From contig NZ_CP036132.1 in NCBI RefSeq assembly GCF_018742245.1, positions 4,149,001 through 4,213,000 on the forward strand: 64,000 nt of DNA, written 5' to 3'. The translations under genes were made by a program, and so were the position numbers. Positions 30,402-39,231 of this stretch are shown here, piece after piece (the stretch's first letter is position 1; every line of letters starts with the position of its first letter). Below the pieces are notes generated by a model. The model was given only the letters and a program-made list of their open reading frames with translations. It had not been told where the DNA came from and searched no databases. Origin of the DNA: Bacillus mycoides (lineage in GTDB: Bacteria; Bacillota; Bacilli; Bacillales; Bacillaceae_G).

Positions 30402-31679
30402 TTATGCAGCGTTGTCTACTAAGAAGTCTACAGCTTTACGCACTTTAAGATCTTCAGATAAAGCGTCTACGCTTCCAAGAGCTTGCTTGATAGCGTCTAC
30501 TGGCATACCGTACATTTCAGCCATTTTTTCAACTTCTGCAGTTACTTCTTCTTCAGTAACTTCGATGTTTTCAGCTTCAATGATAGCTTCAAGAACAAGA
30601 TTGATTCTTACACGTTTTTGTGCATCCTCTTTCATTTGCTCTTTTAATTTGTCAGCGTCAGTACCTGTGAATTGGTAGTAAAGCTCAAGGTTCATACCTT
30701 GTTGGCTTAAACGTTGCTCGAATTCACGAACCATACGATCTAACTCAGTGTCGATCATAGCTTCTGGAATGTCGATTTCAGCGTTAGCAGCAGCTAATTC
30801 TACTACTTCGTCACGTACTTTGTGCTCAGCTTCGTGCTTTTTGCCTTCTTCTAAGTTTGTACGAAGTTTTGTTTTTAATTCATCAAGAGTTGCAACTTCT
30901 TCGTCAGCATCTTTAGCGAACTCGTCGTTTAACTCAGGAAGTTCTTTTGTTTTGATTTCGTGAATTGTTACTTTGAATGTTGCTGGTTTACCAGCTAATT
31001 CAGCAGCATGGTACTCTTCTGGGAATGATACTTCAACTTCTTTAGAATCACCAGATTTAAGACCAATTACTTGCTCTTCGAAACCTGGGATGAAAGTACC
31101 AGAACCGATTGCAAGAGAATAGTTTTCGCCTTTTCCGCCTTCAAATGCTTCGCCATCAACGAAACCTTCGAAGTCGATTACAGCTGTATCACCATCTGCA
31201 ACAGTTCCTTCTTCTTTAACAACTAGTTCAGCTTGACGCTCTTGTAAAGCTTTTACTTCGTTCTCTACATCCTCGTCAGTTACAGTTGTTTCAACTTTTT
31301 CTACTGCTAAACCTTTGTAATCACCTAATTTAACTTCAGGTTTTACAGTAACTTTTGCAGTGAAAATTAAGTTTTGGCCTTTTTCGAATTTCTCGATGTC
31401 AATCTCAGGATGAGCAACTGGGAAGATACCAGCTTCATCGATTGCTTCACCGTATGCTTTTGGTAAGATGATATCTAAAGCATCTTGGTATAAAGATTCA
31501 ATACCAAAGCGTTGTTCGAATAATGGACGAGGCATTTTTCCTTTACGGAAACCTGGTACATTAATTGTTTTTACTACTTTTTTGAATGCAGCGTCGATAG
31601 AGTTATTTACTTCTTTAGCATCAACTTCGATTGTTAAAACGCCAACGTTACCTTCTAATTTTTCCCATTTTGTAGACAT
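30402..31679 (-). CDS. tig: Trigger factor, ribosome-associated chaperone and prolyl isomerase
   Basis: The 425-residue protein has the ribosome-binding signature [18 protein letters not shown] (about residues 42-59). A FKBP-type peptidyl-prolyl isomerase domain follows at about 150-245 ([22 protein letters not shown]), then a helical C-terminal chaperone domain. It binds nascent chains at the ribosome exit. A clear sigma-A promoter and a long leader lie upstream. It is monocistronic by the terminator after it. Confidence 0.98.
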   Translation of the reverse strand: MSTKWEKLEGNVGVLTIEVDAKEVNNSIDAAFKKVVKTINVPGFRKGKMPRPLFEQRFGIESLYQDALDIILPKAYGEAIDEAGIFPVAHPEIDIEKFEKGQNLIFTAKVTVKPEVKLGDYKGLAVEKVETTVTDEDVENEVKALQERQAELVVKEEGTVADGDTAVIDFEGFVDGEAFEGGKGENYSLAIGSGTFIPGFEEQVIGLKSGDSKEVEVSFPEEYHAAELAGKPATFKVTIHEIKTKELPELNDEFAKDADEEVATLDELKTKLRTNLEEGKKHEAEHKVRDEVVELAAANAEIDIPEAMIDTELDRMVREFEQRLSQQGMNLELYYQFTGTDADKLKEQMKEDAQKRVRINLVLEAIIEAENIEVTEEEVTAEVEKMAEMYGMPVDAIKQALGSVDALSEDLKVRKAVDFLVDNAA

Positions 31680-31873
31680 TTATTCTTTCCCTCCAACTAT
31701 AATAATGTATGCACATACCTCTATAGATTAAGATTTTTATTATCTCTTTTTTGAAATAACAAATGTACAAATAATCCTCTAGCAAAAGCTTTCAGATACA
31801 ATGTTCCAATCTACTAATTGCCTAAAAGACAACTACGGTATATTTTGTTCGAGACTAATATGAAACATATTAA

Positions 31874-31902
31874 GTAAGAGAATTATACTCCTCTTCTCTT
31901 AC
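31874..31902 (-). promoter_or_regulatory. Stable hairpin in the tig leader
   Basis: A 9-bp perfect inverted repeat (GTAAGAGAA / TTCTCTTAC, 11-nt loop) lies about 195 bases before the tig start. A second small hairpin (GGCAG / CTGCC, 31908-31921) lies between it and the promoter. Neither has a strong U tract on the minus strand. They occupy the 309-base gap between ysoA and tig, which has no gene. The role is unknown. Confidence 0.5.
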
Positions 31903-31936
31903 AAACAGGCAGATTTCTGCCTTTTGCAACCCTTAC

Positions 31937-31964
31937 ATTATAACATAGAATGTGCTCGTTTCAA
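31937..31964 (-). promoter_or_regulatory. Sigma-A promoter of tig
   Basis: On the minus strand TTGAAA (complement 31959-31964) and TATAAT (31937-31942) are 16 bases apart. Transcription from here gives a leader of about 250 bases. Confidence 0.75.
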
Positions 31965-31988
31965 TAACTGAACGATTCTTTTTCATAA

Positions 31989-32987
31989 TTATACGGGCAA
32001 ATACCCTTCTCTTTCAATGCGCAGTAACCATTGATAGGCAATATGGAATTCCTCAAACTCAATATTGTATGCTGTCATAAGTTCTTCTTCATCAATAGCC
32101 AATCCGAAACGCTTTCTTCCAATTCTCTCTAAGACGGCAGCCCAAATTTCTACTTTGTCCATTAATAGAGGGAATGGGAAAATGCTAATTTGTAATTCTT
32201 TCCAGTATGTAACCATCGCATCAAATATATCTGGATAATTTTGCTCTAATCGGTTTGAGAATTTATGTATAATTTTATCGGATTGCTCCTCATTATGACC
32301 CGTAAATGCTGGAATCACCTTTATCGTATTTCCAAACTTCTCTACTTCTATCTCTTCTTCTATTTGATTTTCTACCATTTTATACAAAATAGAAGTTTTT
32401 AAATAAGGGTGCTGATCTTCGTCTATTAAAAATTTCTTTAAAGTAGGAAGTGCGAGATCCAGGTCTTTTAACGAAAGTTTCTGGATCACTCTTAGCTTTT
32501 GACCAAAGTTTTCTCCAAAAAGCCCCTCGGTAAATTCTTCTAATTCAAAATTCGAATCCACTAGCGGTATATCTTCTTCATTCAGCATCCCTTGTGCAAA
32601 CAAAGCAAGCTGCGCCAATTTTTCCTTTTGCTCAGGAATTATATCTTTCGTTTGCAAAACTTCCTCAACAGTTTCGATGACACCTTCATAATCATTTGTT
32701 TGAACTAAAATAGTTACATACGTTTCAAGAATATCACCAAATAATACAGCTCCTGTTTCAAGCAACTGCTCACATTTTTCTTTCGCTTCTTCCATACGTT
32801 TTAATTCTAGCAAACAAATAACTGAAGCTAATTCTGTTTGTTCCGTTTCTGCATTATACTGACGTAATATTTCAAAGCAGCGCAATGCATCTTCGAATTC
32901 CCGCTCTTTCAACGCTAAAAAACCTTTATCAATATAGCGTTCTGATAGTTGCGGAAACAATACGACCGTATTTTCTTTTTTATCCAT
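31989..32987 (-). CDS. ysoA: TPR-repeat protein, YsoA homologue
   Basis: The 332-residue soluble protein has helical TPR-like repeats in its first half (for example KGFLALKEREFEDALRCFEIL, about residues 17-37, and NDYEGVIETVEEVLQ). The C-terminal half is acidic and of unknown fold. The length and the place before tig match B. subtilis ysoA. No function is known to me; TPR proteins usually mediate protein contacts. No signal peptide is visible. Confidence 0.85.
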   Translation of the reverse strand: MDKKENTVVLFPQLSERYIDKGFLALKEREFEDALRCFEILRQYNAETEQTELASVICLLELKRMEEAKEKCEQLLETGAVLFGDILETYVTILVQTNDYEGVIETVEEVLQTKDIIPEQKEKLAQLALFAQGMLNEEDIPLVDSNFELEEFTEGLFGENFGQKLRVIQKLSLKDLDLALPTLKKFLIDEDQHPYLKTSILYKMVENQIEEEIEVEKFGNTIKVIPAFTGHNEEQSDKIIHKFSNRLEQNYPDIFDAMVTYWKELQISIFPFPLLMDKVEIWAAVLERIGRKRFGLAIDEEELMTAYNIEFEEFHIAYQWLLRIEREGYLPV

Positions 32988-33153
32988 ACGTCCGCCTCTT
33001 TTTCTAGATTTTAATGATCTTCAAAGTAAATATATCAAATGCGTAATGAGAACACAACATTCCAAAATTATTTATTTGAAATATAGGAATATTCTATTTT
33101 CATAACAAAAAAGCAACAAACTTTTAAATGAAATTCATTTTTCACAAACAAAA

Positions 33154-33177
33154 ACCCTCAGCAACAGAAGCAGAGGA
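33154..33177 (-). terminator. Probable terminator after the small membrane protein genes
   Basis: On the minus strand CCTCTGC and GCTGAGG form a stem with one mismatch, followed by GTTTTTGTTTG. It lies just after the stop of the 82-residue gene. Confidence 0.55.
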
Positions 33178-33184
33178 TTCATCA

Positions 33185-33433
33185 TTAATGGAAAGCTTTT
33201 ATAATTGTGGGGTATATAACAAGGGTAATAATTTGGAGAAAAATAATTGCCATAACAATCATGCTAAAATAGAAGATCGGTTTACTTCGCTTCATCAAAA
33301 ACATAATAATAAGCATCGTACAAGCAAACAAACTTAAAAAGAACAAACTTGTTGTCGAACTAAGTATACCACTCGGGACAAAGAACAATAAAACTACACT
33401 ACAAGTACCTATAATTCCAAATAACCATTCCAT
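33185..33433 (-). CDS. Small membrane protein, 82 residues, unknown
   Basis: The product has three hydrophobic segments, at about residues 3-23, 27-47 and 52-77. Short charged turns (MKRSK near 47-51) lie between them, giving a typical small integral membrane protein. I recognise no family. The ribosome site is modest (AGGGAATGAG). A strong-site gene for a 34-residue peptide ends 39 bases upstream, so the two may be one transcript that stops at the hairpin at 33154-33177. The opposite strand here also has an open frame, but with no comparable start signal. Confidence 0.6.
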   Translation of the reverse strand: MEWLFGIIGTCSVVLLFFVPSGILSSTTSLFFLSLFACTMLIIMFLMKRSKPIFYFSMIVMAIIFLQIITLVIYPTIIKAFH

Positions 33434-33472
33434 TCATTCACTCATTCCCTTTCCCTCTCATGGCAGTTTTTT

Positions 33473-33577
33473 CTACGCTACTAAATGTTTTACAACATCA
33501 ATTACATATGTTAACTTTTCATACGCCACAAACCCAAAAGCTACTGTTAAACCCGTTACGATTAATCCTTTCATCAT
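33473..33577 (-). CDS. Very small hydrophobic protein, 34 residues, unknown
   Basis: The frame runs from ATG 33577 (or ATG 33574, one codon later) to TAG and is preceded by a near-perfect GAGGAGGA site, which is the best reason to call it real. The peptide starts MMKGLIVTGLTVAFGFVAYE and ends YVIDVVKHLVA. It has one hydrophobic segment at about residues 4-18, then an amphipathic tail with two lysines and a histidine. It could be a small membrane regulator or a toxin-like peptide; I cannot tell which. Confidence 0.6.
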   Translation of the reverse strand: MMKGLIVTGLTVAFGFVAYEKLTYVIDVVKHLVA

Positions 33578-33652
33578 CTCTTCCTCCTCATGTATCGTTG
33601 TTATCTTCATTATATAGGATTAGTAATTTGTTACCATCGAACTTCCTTACAC

Positions 33653-34129
33653 TTACCTTACAGAATTGTAAGATTTCAAAACAAATAAAAAAAACCTCAT
33701 GTAACTAGAGGCGAATTCACGGAATTTCTCTATAATCATTTGCAAAATTAACTTTTTTTCTTGCTGATTTTTCGGAGAATCCACTCTTAAACTAATGGAT
33801 TTATTAAATAATTTAGGATCGAAATAATAACATAAATCAGTTTGCGGACAATATATGCAATACACATCTATTTCTTCTTTATTCACTTCTTTTGTGGCGA
33901 CTCCATTTGCCATAGAATAACTAGAGCGAAATCTTACTTCAAGTATCCCCCGTGGATTCAATTCTCTATATTTAACTTGCACCCTCTTAAACAATCCATC
34001 TTTGTACACTACAAGATCAAATGGAGAATGTTCTATTTGTGGTGTTAAAATCATATATCCTTTTTCATACAAGTCAACTTGAGCCTTTAAAACCGCTAAA
34101 TCTCCTTTTGTTTTTGTATGATGGTGCAC
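33653..34129 (-). CDS. PD-(D/E)XK nuclease-fold protein, group I intron endonuclease-like
   Basis: The 158-residue protein starts at GTG 34129 (MHHHTKTKGDLAVLK), 10 bases after AGGTG. The core fits the PD-(D/E)XK fold: KGDLAVLKAQVDLYEKG, then Asp38 in SPFDLVVYKDG, and Gln51-Val-Lys53 in KRVQVKYRE. It resembles the domain seen in group I intron-associated endonucleases such as I-Ssp6803I, but no intron is visible. The last 15-20 residues (SSYMRFFLFVLKSYNSVR) run through a hairpin with a T run, so the natural end may once have been earlier. DNA substrate and role are unknown. Confidence 0.75.
   Translation of the reverse strand: MHHHTKTKGDLAVLKAQVDLYEKGYMILTPQIEHSPFDLVVYKDGLFKRVQVKYRELNPRGILEVRFRSSYSMANGVATKEVNKEEIDVYCIYCPQTDLCYYFDPKLFNKSISLRVDSPKNQQEKKLILQMIIEKFREFASSYMRFFLFVLKSYNSVR
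33695..33711 (-). terminator. Terminator-like hairpin inside the 3' end of the PD-(D/E)XK gene
   Basis: On the minus strand CCTC and GAGG flank TAGTTACAT, followed by eight T residues. The stem is short (4 bp plus partial inner pairs). It lies within the coding frame, so either the frame was extended or the hairpin is chance. Confidence 0.35.
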
Positions 34130-34285
34130 TTTTACTCAACACCTTTTTACATATTTTCAAAATAATATTCGTTACTTTTCTTAACTTACCTTCAAATATT
34201 TTCGGATTACAAGAAAACAATTTATTAAAATCATGATATTATATTTTTGTACAATTAAGAATTTAATTTATAAGGGGGATTATAT

Positions 34286-34900
34286 ATGTTCAAAAAAATG
34301 GCTGCTGATGTTTTAGGATTAAGCGATGTAGGTTCTGTCATTACACCAAAAGATTATGATAAGGTCGATGCAGATGATTACGTAATGCATGAAGATGGGG
34401 AGAAAATTTACTTTCTTATTAAATCAAAATCGGATGAATATTGCTTTACAAACAAAGGATTAATTCATCTAGATGGTACAAGCGCGACAAGCAAAAAGCG
34501 TACATTACGCCGATATAGCTATAGTAAATATCAAATTAAAAACGTAGCACTTGAAACTGCAGGCACAATTGATTTAGATGTAGAAATTAAATTTCATATG
34601 GGAGATGAGCATTACTCAATTGATGTTCATAAAAAACATATTGAAGAATTAAAAGATTTGTATAAGGCTCTTCTTAAAATCGAAGAAATTTCATACGACA
34701 ACGATATTACATTGCAGTATGCGCATAAAAGTTTAGATATGGCCTCTAACACTTTTAGCCGTATTACAAATGCACAAGTAAATTTAGCAGAACAATTTAA
34801 AGAGATGAACGAGATCGCTTTTAACTGGCTTGTTGATACGAAGAAACAATATAACGTGAAAGATTATGGTTTTGTCTTTGAGAAGTTTATTAATAACTAA
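34286..34900 (+). CDS. YvbH-like protein with bacterial PH domain
   Basis: The 204-residue soluble protein starts at ATG 34286, 8 bases after AAGGGGG. The N-terminal part (about 1-125) looks like the bacterial PH-like domain of YvbH proteins (VITPKDYDKVDADDYVMHEDGEKIYFLIKSKSDEYCFTN is split by beta-type patterning). The C-terminal part (about 130-204) is helical, ending NWLVDTKKQYNVKDYGFVFEKF. It is a single gene with its own terminator. The function of this family is not known to me. Confidence 0.78.
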   Translation: MFKKMAADVLGLSDVGSVITPKDYDKVDADDYVMHEDGEKIYFLIKSKSDEYCFTNKGLIHLDGTSATSKKRTLRRYSYSKYQIKNVALETAGTIDLDVEIKFHMGDEHYSIDVHKKHIEELKDLYKALLKIEEISYDNDITLQYAHKSLDMASNTFSRITNAQVNLAEQFKEMNEIAFNWLVDTKKQYNVKDYGFVFEKFINN

Positions 34901-34914
34901 TTTAAAACAAACAA

Positions 34915-34946
34915 AAAACCTTGTTATCAAAAGATAACAAGGTTTT
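34915..34946 (+). terminator. Terminator between the YvbH-like gene and the tRNA genes
   Basis: A 14-bp perfect stem (AAAACCTTGTTATC / GATAACAAGGTTTT) with a 4-nt loop. It can end both the plus-strand gene and the minus-strand tRNA transcript, which finishes 5 bases away. Confidence 0.88.
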
Positions 34947-34951
34947 GTTAG

Positions 34952-35025
34952 CGTCCCAGGAGAGATTCGAACTCCCGACCGTACGCTTAGAAGGCGTATG
35001 CTCTATCCTGCTGAGCTACTGGGAC
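34952..35025 (-). tRNA. tRNA-Arg (anticodon TCT)
   Basis: The minus strand folds as a cloverleaf: acceptor GTCCCAG / CTGGGAC, D-arm with AGCTCAGCAGGATAGAGC, anticodon stem TACGC / GCGTA with loop CTTCTAA (anticodon TCT, reads AGA), and T-arm with GGGAGTTCGAATCTCTCC. The discriminator is G and the CCA end is not encoded. Confidence 0.96.
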
Positions 35026-35026
35026 A

Positions 35027-35100
35027 TGGAGCGGGTGAAGAGAATCGAACTCTCGACCAGAGCTTGGAAGGCTCTTGTTTTACCACTAAACTACACCCGC
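35027..35100 (-). tRNA. tRNA-Gly (anticodon TCC)
   Basis: The minus strand folds as a cloverleaf: acceptor GCGGGTG / CACCCGC, D-arm with AGTTTAGTGGTAAAAC, anticodon loop CTTCCAA (anticodon TCC), and T-arm with GAGAGTTCGATTCTCTT. TCCA is encoded at the 3' end. It lies 1 base upstream of tRNA-Arg in the same transcript. Confidence 0.97.
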
Positions 35101-35152
35101 ATATGTTATTTTATTTTTCATCGTTAGCGCCGTTGCCCTATCGACAATATTT

Positions 35153-35181
35153 ATTATATTCATAACTACTTATAAAGTCAA
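35153..35181 (-). promoter_or_regulatory. Sigma-A promoter of the tRNA-Gly/tRNA-Arg operon
   Basis: On the minus strand TTGACT (complement 35176-35181) and TATAAT (35153-35158) are exactly 17 bases apart. The start would be near 35146, about 45 bases before tRNA-Gly. Confidence 0.85.
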
Positions 35182-35190
35182 CACTTTTTT

Positions 35191-35220
35191 AAAAGAGGAT
35201 AATTTTTCTTATCCTCTTTT
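35191..35220 (-). terminator. Terminator at the 3' end of ysnB
   Basis: A 12-bp perfect stem (AAAAGAGGATAA / TTATCCTCTTTT) with a 6-nt loop overlaps the ysnB stop and ends the murI-gerM-rph-rdgB-ysnB unit. It is followed by TTTTTT on the minus strand. Confidence 0.85.
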
Positions 35221-35715
35221 AAAAATTGCTTGTTCCACCAGCTGTCCGTCTAATGTTTCAAAACGAACTTCTATATGATTTTCATCCATTTCTAATAAAG
35301 CGAATGTCTTTTCCGCACGAGAGCGCGGGAGCAAAATACTTCCTGGATTAATAAATAAAATCCCATCAATTAATTCTGCCCCTAATACATGAGAATGTCC
35401 AAAGCATGCTACTTGCGCTCCTACTTCTTCTGCATGATACGCTAACGTTTGTAACGTCATTTTCACATTATGACGATGACCGTGTACAACTAAGAAACGA
35501 ATTCCATCTACATCAGTTACAATTTCCCCTTGAAAGTTAGCATAATCACAATTCCCTTTTACAACATGGAAACCTTGCAGCTCTTCGTGAGCAGGCGTTA
35601 GCTCTGAATCACCACAATGAATCATGACATCTACTTTCCCTTCGTACTTCTCTTTTAACTGCTGTAATTCCTTCACAGAGCTATGACTATCGCTTACGAT
35701 TAAAGCTTTCATCAA
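35209..35715 (-). CDS. ysnB: Metallophosphoesterase of the YfcE/MJ0936 family (YsnB)
   Basis: The 168-residue protein has the phosphoesterase metal motifs in order: SDSHS (residues 8-12), HCGDSE, KGNCD, HGH (VVHGHRHN) and GHSH. Family members cleave phosphodiesters with manganese or similar metals; the natural substrate is not settled. It starts 10 bases after the rdgB stop and is the last gene of the murI unit, as in B. subtilis. Confidence 0.93.
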   Translation of the reverse strand: MMKALIVSDSHSSVKELQQLKEKYEGKVDVMIHCGDSELTPAHEELQGFHVVKGNCDYANFQGEIVTDVDGIRFLVVHGHRHNVKMTLQTLAYHAEEVGAQVACFGHSHVLGAELIDGILFINPGSILLPRSRAEKTFALLEMDENHIEVRFETLDGQLVEQAIFKRG

Positions 35716-35725
35716 TCTCTCTCCC

Positions 35726-36334
35726 TTATTCTTCTAAAAACCATTCTGGGATTTTTTCTTCTAATTTACGAAGGGCACGCCCGCGGTGACTAATCGCATT
35801 TTTCTCATCTGAGCTTAGCTCCGCCATCGCTTTTTTATATTCTTCTACATAAAAAATCGGATCGTATCCGAAACCATTTTCCCCGCGGCGCTGTTCTAAG
35901 ATTTTCCCTTCGCACGTTCCGTTTACAATAACCGGCTCTTTATCAGCTTCAGGGAAAGCAACTGCTAACGCACAGTAAAAACGAGCTGTACGTTTTTCTA
36001 AATCGACGTCAGTTAACCCTTGTAACACTTTATCTATATTCGCCTGATCATCTTTCGGCTCTCCAGCAAAACGAGCTGAATATACACCTGGCTTCCCGTT
36101 TAAGGCATCTACAATAAGACCAGAGTCATCCGCAATTACGATGGAATTCAACTGTCTACTAAGACTGTCCGCTTTTAAAATTGCGTTTTCTTCAAATGTT
36201 TCACCAGTTTCTTCGACTTCTTCAATATGAGGAAAATCGTGTAAAGATTTCACTTCTAAGTCAAATCTCTCAAATAACTCAGCAAACTCACGTACTTTCC
36301 CAAGATTTTTCGTCGCTACAACAACTTGCTTCAT
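35726..36334 (-). CDS. rdgB: XTP/dITP pyrophosphatase (RdgB/HAM1 family)
   Basis: The start is ATG 36334 ([17 protein letters not shown]), 7 bases after GAGGTG; a GTG 9 bases earlier would overlap that site. The 202-residue protein has the HAM1 signature [23 protein letters not shown], and the C-terminal GFGYDPIFY and SHRGRAL motifs. It removes deaminated purine nucleotides such as XTP and dITP from the pool. It follows rph in the same unit. Confidence 0.96.
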   Translation of the reverse strand: MKQVVVATKNLGKVREFAELFERFDLEVKSLHDFPHIEEVEETGETFEENAILKADSLSRQLNSIVIADDSGLIVDALNGKPGVYSARFAGEPKDDQANIDKVLQGLTDVDLEKRTARFYCALAVAFPEADKEPVIVNGTCEGKILEQRRGENGFGYDPIFYVEEYKKAMAELSSDEKNAISHRGRALRKLEEKIPEWFLEE

Positions 36335-36345
36335 ATTTTCCACCT

Positions 36346-37083
36346 CTACTCTATATGAGATACGATGTCACCTAATGCTTCTTTTTGCTTTTCAACAAGT
36401 TGGAAAATCCCTTGTTCAGCAGCATCAAGTAATTCATTTAATTCAGCTCTGCTAAACGTCGCTTCTTCTCCAGTTCCTTGTATTTCAACAAACTGACCTT
36501 TTCCAGTCATAATAACGTTCATATCAACGTCTGCTTTAGAATCTTCAGCATAATTTAAATCTAAAACAACACCTTGTTCTTCAACAATACCTACTGACGT
36601 TGCCGCTAAATAATCTTTCACCGGAATTTTAGATACTTTGTCTGCTTGCAATAATTTTTCAAAAGCTAATACCATCGCTACATAAGCACCTGTAATAGAA
36701 GCTGTTCTCGTTCCGCCATCCGCTTGAATTACATCACAGTCAATCCAAACAGTTCTTTCGCCAAGCGCTTCTAAATCAACAACCGCACGTAATGCTCGTC
36801 CAATTAAACGCTGGATTTCCATTGTACGCCCTGTTACTTTCCCTTTACTTGACTCCCTGATTGTACGTTGCCCTGTCGCACGTGGAATCATTGAGTATTC
36901 TGCTGTTACCCAGCCTTTTCCTTCTCCACGCATAAACGGCGGTACACGCTCTTCAATTGTCGCTGAACAAATTACCTTTGTATCCCCAACTTCAATTAGT
37001 ACCGATCCCTCTGGATGTTTTAAATAATTTGTATGAATATGTATATGGCGTAGCTCTGCTTGTCCTCTACCATCTACTCGCAT
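36346..37083 (-). CDS. rph: Ribonuclease PH
   Basis: The start is ATG 37083 ([14 protein letters not shown]), 8 bases after AGGGGG; a longer frame starting at 37212 lacks a ribosome site. The 245-residue protein has the RNase PH signature [12 protein letters not shown] and the phosphate-binding/catalytic segment SITGAYVAM plus [17 protein letters not shown]. It trims the 3' ends of tRNA precursors with phosphate. It follows gerM. Confidence 0.96.
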   Translation of the reverse strand: MRVDGRGQAELRHIHIHTNYLKHPEGSVLIEVGDTKVICSATIEERVPPFMRGEGKGWVTAEYSMIPRATGQRTIRESSKGKVTGRTMEIQRLIGRALRAVVDLEALGERTVWIDCDVIQADGGTRTASITGAYVAMVLAFEKLLQADKVSKIPVKDYLAATSVGIVEEQGVVLDLNYAEDSKADVDMNVIMTGKGQFVEIQGTGEEATFSRAELNELLDAAEQGIFQLVEKQKEALGDIVSHIE

Positions 37084-37156
37084 AAAAATAACCCCCTCAT
37101 AAATACTCTCATTAGTATAGCCAAATTTAAATGTACGATATGTATAACAATAAAAG

Positions 37157-37184
37157 AAGGGGAACTCAAAAAGCAATTCCCCTT
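37157..37184 (-). terminator. Hairpin between gerM and rph
   Basis: An 8-bp stem (AAGGGGAA / TTCCCCTT) with a 12-nt loop is followed on the minus strand by CTTTTATTG. It may be a partial terminator or a processing point inside the unit. Confidence 0.5.
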
Positions 37185-37214
37185 TCTTACATAAGTATAT
37201 CAAATTATTCACGA

Positions 37215-38264
37215 TTAAAAACTACCTGTATTTACGTTTTGTGGACGATTGACAGGTTTTATTAACTTTTCACCTTTCTCGTCCGTAAGGTTCGCTTTCC
37301 CATTCACTTCAATAGAAACATTTTTCACACCTTGTTTTTCCGTTAAAGATAAGACCAACGATTTCAATACGTAATTTGAAATCATACTTTTGTCTTGGTT
37401 CACAAATATATTTTCATTAAAGTTTAATGTAATATTTCCGTTCTCCACTTTCGGATTCGTAATAAGCTTAACTCCTGGATTAAAATCATTTAGTAACGAA
37501 CCGTGAATCGGACCTTTTACAAGCTCATTCACAATTGCCGAGTAATCATTTTCTTTTCCTTCTGCAACGCGTCTTGTTACCGGTACGTAATATTGCTGCT
37601 TATTATTATTTTGCGCCATAAAGTAAAGTGTAACCGGTTTTGTATTCGTTACATCTGCTACTTGTTCATCATCAAAGTTAATTCCATTCGCACGACTTAC
37701 ACCTTCACCAAGCGGTGTACCCGCAACAGGCATCTTCGCTAACTTTTCACCATTTATTTGGAACTGCACTTGTTTTATTTCTGTAAATTGAGTCAAAGTC
37801 CACGCTACTGATTCAATAATTTGACGCTCTTCTTCTTTCGAATAATTTTTCATTTCTTTAGAGAAATCAATTACTGCTGTCCCGCCCTTTTTCAAATTTA
37901 AGGTCATCGTTGTATTTGCTGGAAGGACTGCTCGAAATCCATTCGGCAATAAATTTGTGACTGGTCCATCTTTCACAAGATACTCTAACGTTTGCTGTAC
38001 AACTTCATTTGCTTTCGGAGTAGGCATTGCAATAGTTTGCGGTACGACATATCCATTTTTATCAACGAGGTATAACTCTCTATTTACTGTTTGCCCTTGT
38101 TTATCTTTTTTAGCTGTTTCTTTCTTTTCACCTTCTGTATACGTAACTTTTTTTGGCGGATCAATTTGTTCTGTCGCTTTCTCTTGATTTAACAAGCCAC
38201 ACCCTGATAATAAAATCGCACTCACAGTAGCACCAACAACCCATTTAAAAGTGGATTTAGGCAT
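37215..38264 (-). CDS. gerM: GerM, sporulation/germination lipoprotein
   Basis: The 349-residue protein has a lipoprotein signal: basic start, hydrophobic stretch and lipobox LSGC with Cys22. Two GerMN domains follow (about residues 75-200 and 205-335), each with the [14 protein letters not shown] / [15 protein letters not shown] type opening. In B. subtilis GerM helps localise the SpoIIIAH-SpoIIQ complex during engulfment and affects germination. It is the second gene of the murI unit. Confidence 0.95.
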   Translation of the reverse strand: MPKSTFKWVVGATVSAILLSGCGLLNQEKATEQIDPPKKVTYTEGEKKETAKKDKQGQTVNRELYLVDKNGYVVPQTIAMPTPKANEVVQQTLEYLVKDGPVTNLLPNGFRAVLPANTTMTLNLKKGGTAVIDFSKEMKNYSKEEERQIIESVAWTLTQFTEIKQVQFQINGEKLAKMPVAGTPLGEGVSRANGINFDDEQVADVTNTKPVTLYFMAQNNNKQQYYVPVTRRVAEGKENDYSAIVNELVKGPIHGSLLNDFNPGVKLITNPKVENGNITLNFNENIFVNQDKSMISNYVLKSLVLSLTEKQGVKNVSIEVNGKANLTDEKGEKLIKPVNRPQNVNTGSF

Positions 38265-38355
38265 GCCATTCCCCCCTAAAATCTAAGTTTGTACTATTAT
38301 GTATACGAGCTGTTTCATATTTTAGAACAAGCTATAGCCACTTACACAGAAAAAA

Positions 38356-38373
38356 CCCCTGATTTCTCAGGAG
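38356..38373 (-). terminator. Terminator-like hairpin after murI
   Basis: On the minus strand CTCCTGA and TCAGGGG form a 7-bp stem (one G-U pair) with loop GAAA, followed by TTTTTTCTG. It lies in the 130-base gap between murI and gerM, so gerM may have its own promoter. Confidence 0.7.
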
Positions 38374-38394
38374 TTCTCTTATATGAGTCTACTA

Positions 38395-39219
38395 TTATTC
38401 TGTTTCTAAATTAATATGCTTCACATTTTCAATCGGCTGACCGAACCACTTTGATGCAATTTCTTTAAACAGACCTATTTTACCAGTCGTTAAGAAGAGG
38501 TGATCACTTTGTTCTTCTCCCTCATTTAACATCTTACTATGGTATAAAATCGTGCTTACCTCACGCGCCGTTTCATCACCCGAACTAATTAATTGTACTT
38601 GATCCCCCATTACCTTTTTAATAACAGGACCTAAAATCGGATAATGTGTACACCCTAAAATAAGTGTATCAATGTCAGTACTTTTCAACGGTTGTAATGT
38701 TTCTCTTACAACTTCATACGCCATTTCACTTTCGAAATTCCCACTCTCTACAAGCTCAACGAAAGGTGGACAAGCTAAACTTTCTACCTTAACACGGTTA
38801 TTAATAGACTTTAGCGCCTCTTCATAGGCACCACTTTTTACTGTTCCAATCGTTCCAATAATCCCAACATGATACGTATTTGTCACTTTTAAAGCTGTAC
38901 GTGATCCTGGATGAATAACTCCAACTACTGGAATTGGTAATTGTTTCTGCATTTCTTCTAATACAACCGCAGTTGCTGTATTACACGCAATAACTAACAT
39001 TTTGATATTTAAATCTAATAAATGCTCCGTCATTTCCCACGTAAATTGACGCACTTCTTCACGAGAACGCGGACCATAAGGGCAACGTGCTGTATCTCCT
39101 AAATATATAATACGCTCTTTCGGCAACTGACGAATTAATTCCTTCGCTACTGTTAAACCGCCCACTCCTGAATCAATAACACCGATCGCTCTATTCAACT
39201 TAATCACCCGTTTTCTCAT
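38395..39219 (-). CDS. murI: Glutamate racemase (MurI/RacE)
   Basis: The 274-residue frame starts at ATG 39219 ([13 protein letters not shown]). GTG 39207 and TTG 39198 are alternatives; the TTG is preceded by GGGTGAT and would give a start like B. subtilis RacE. The catalytic motifs are present: [13 protein letters not shown] (Asp and Ser), both catalytic cysteines in ACNTATA and GCTHYP, and [11 protein letters not shown]. It makes D-glutamate for peptidoglycan. A bcr1 repeat begins 13 bases upstream of the ATG, so the original promoter region has been displaced. Confidence 0.95.
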   Translation of the reverse strand: MRKRVIKLNRAIGVIDSGVGGLTVAKELIRQLPKERIIYLGDTARCPYGPRSREEVRQFTWEMTEHLLDLNIKMLVIACNTATAVVLEEMQKQLPIPVVGVIHPGSRTALKVTNTYHVGIIGTIGTVKSGAYEEALKSINNRVKVESLACPPFVELVESGNFESEMAYEVVRETLQPLKSTDIDTLILGCTHYPILGPVIKKVMGDQVQLISSGDETAREVSTILYHSKMLNEGEEQSDHLFLTTGKIGLFKEIASKWFGQPIENVKHINLETE

Positions 39220-39231
39220 TCATCATCTTAT

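Noticed and set aside
34921..35127. Open frame of 68 codons across the tRNA genes
   Set aside because: It is the reverse strand of two clear tRNAs; such frames are a known annotation artefact.
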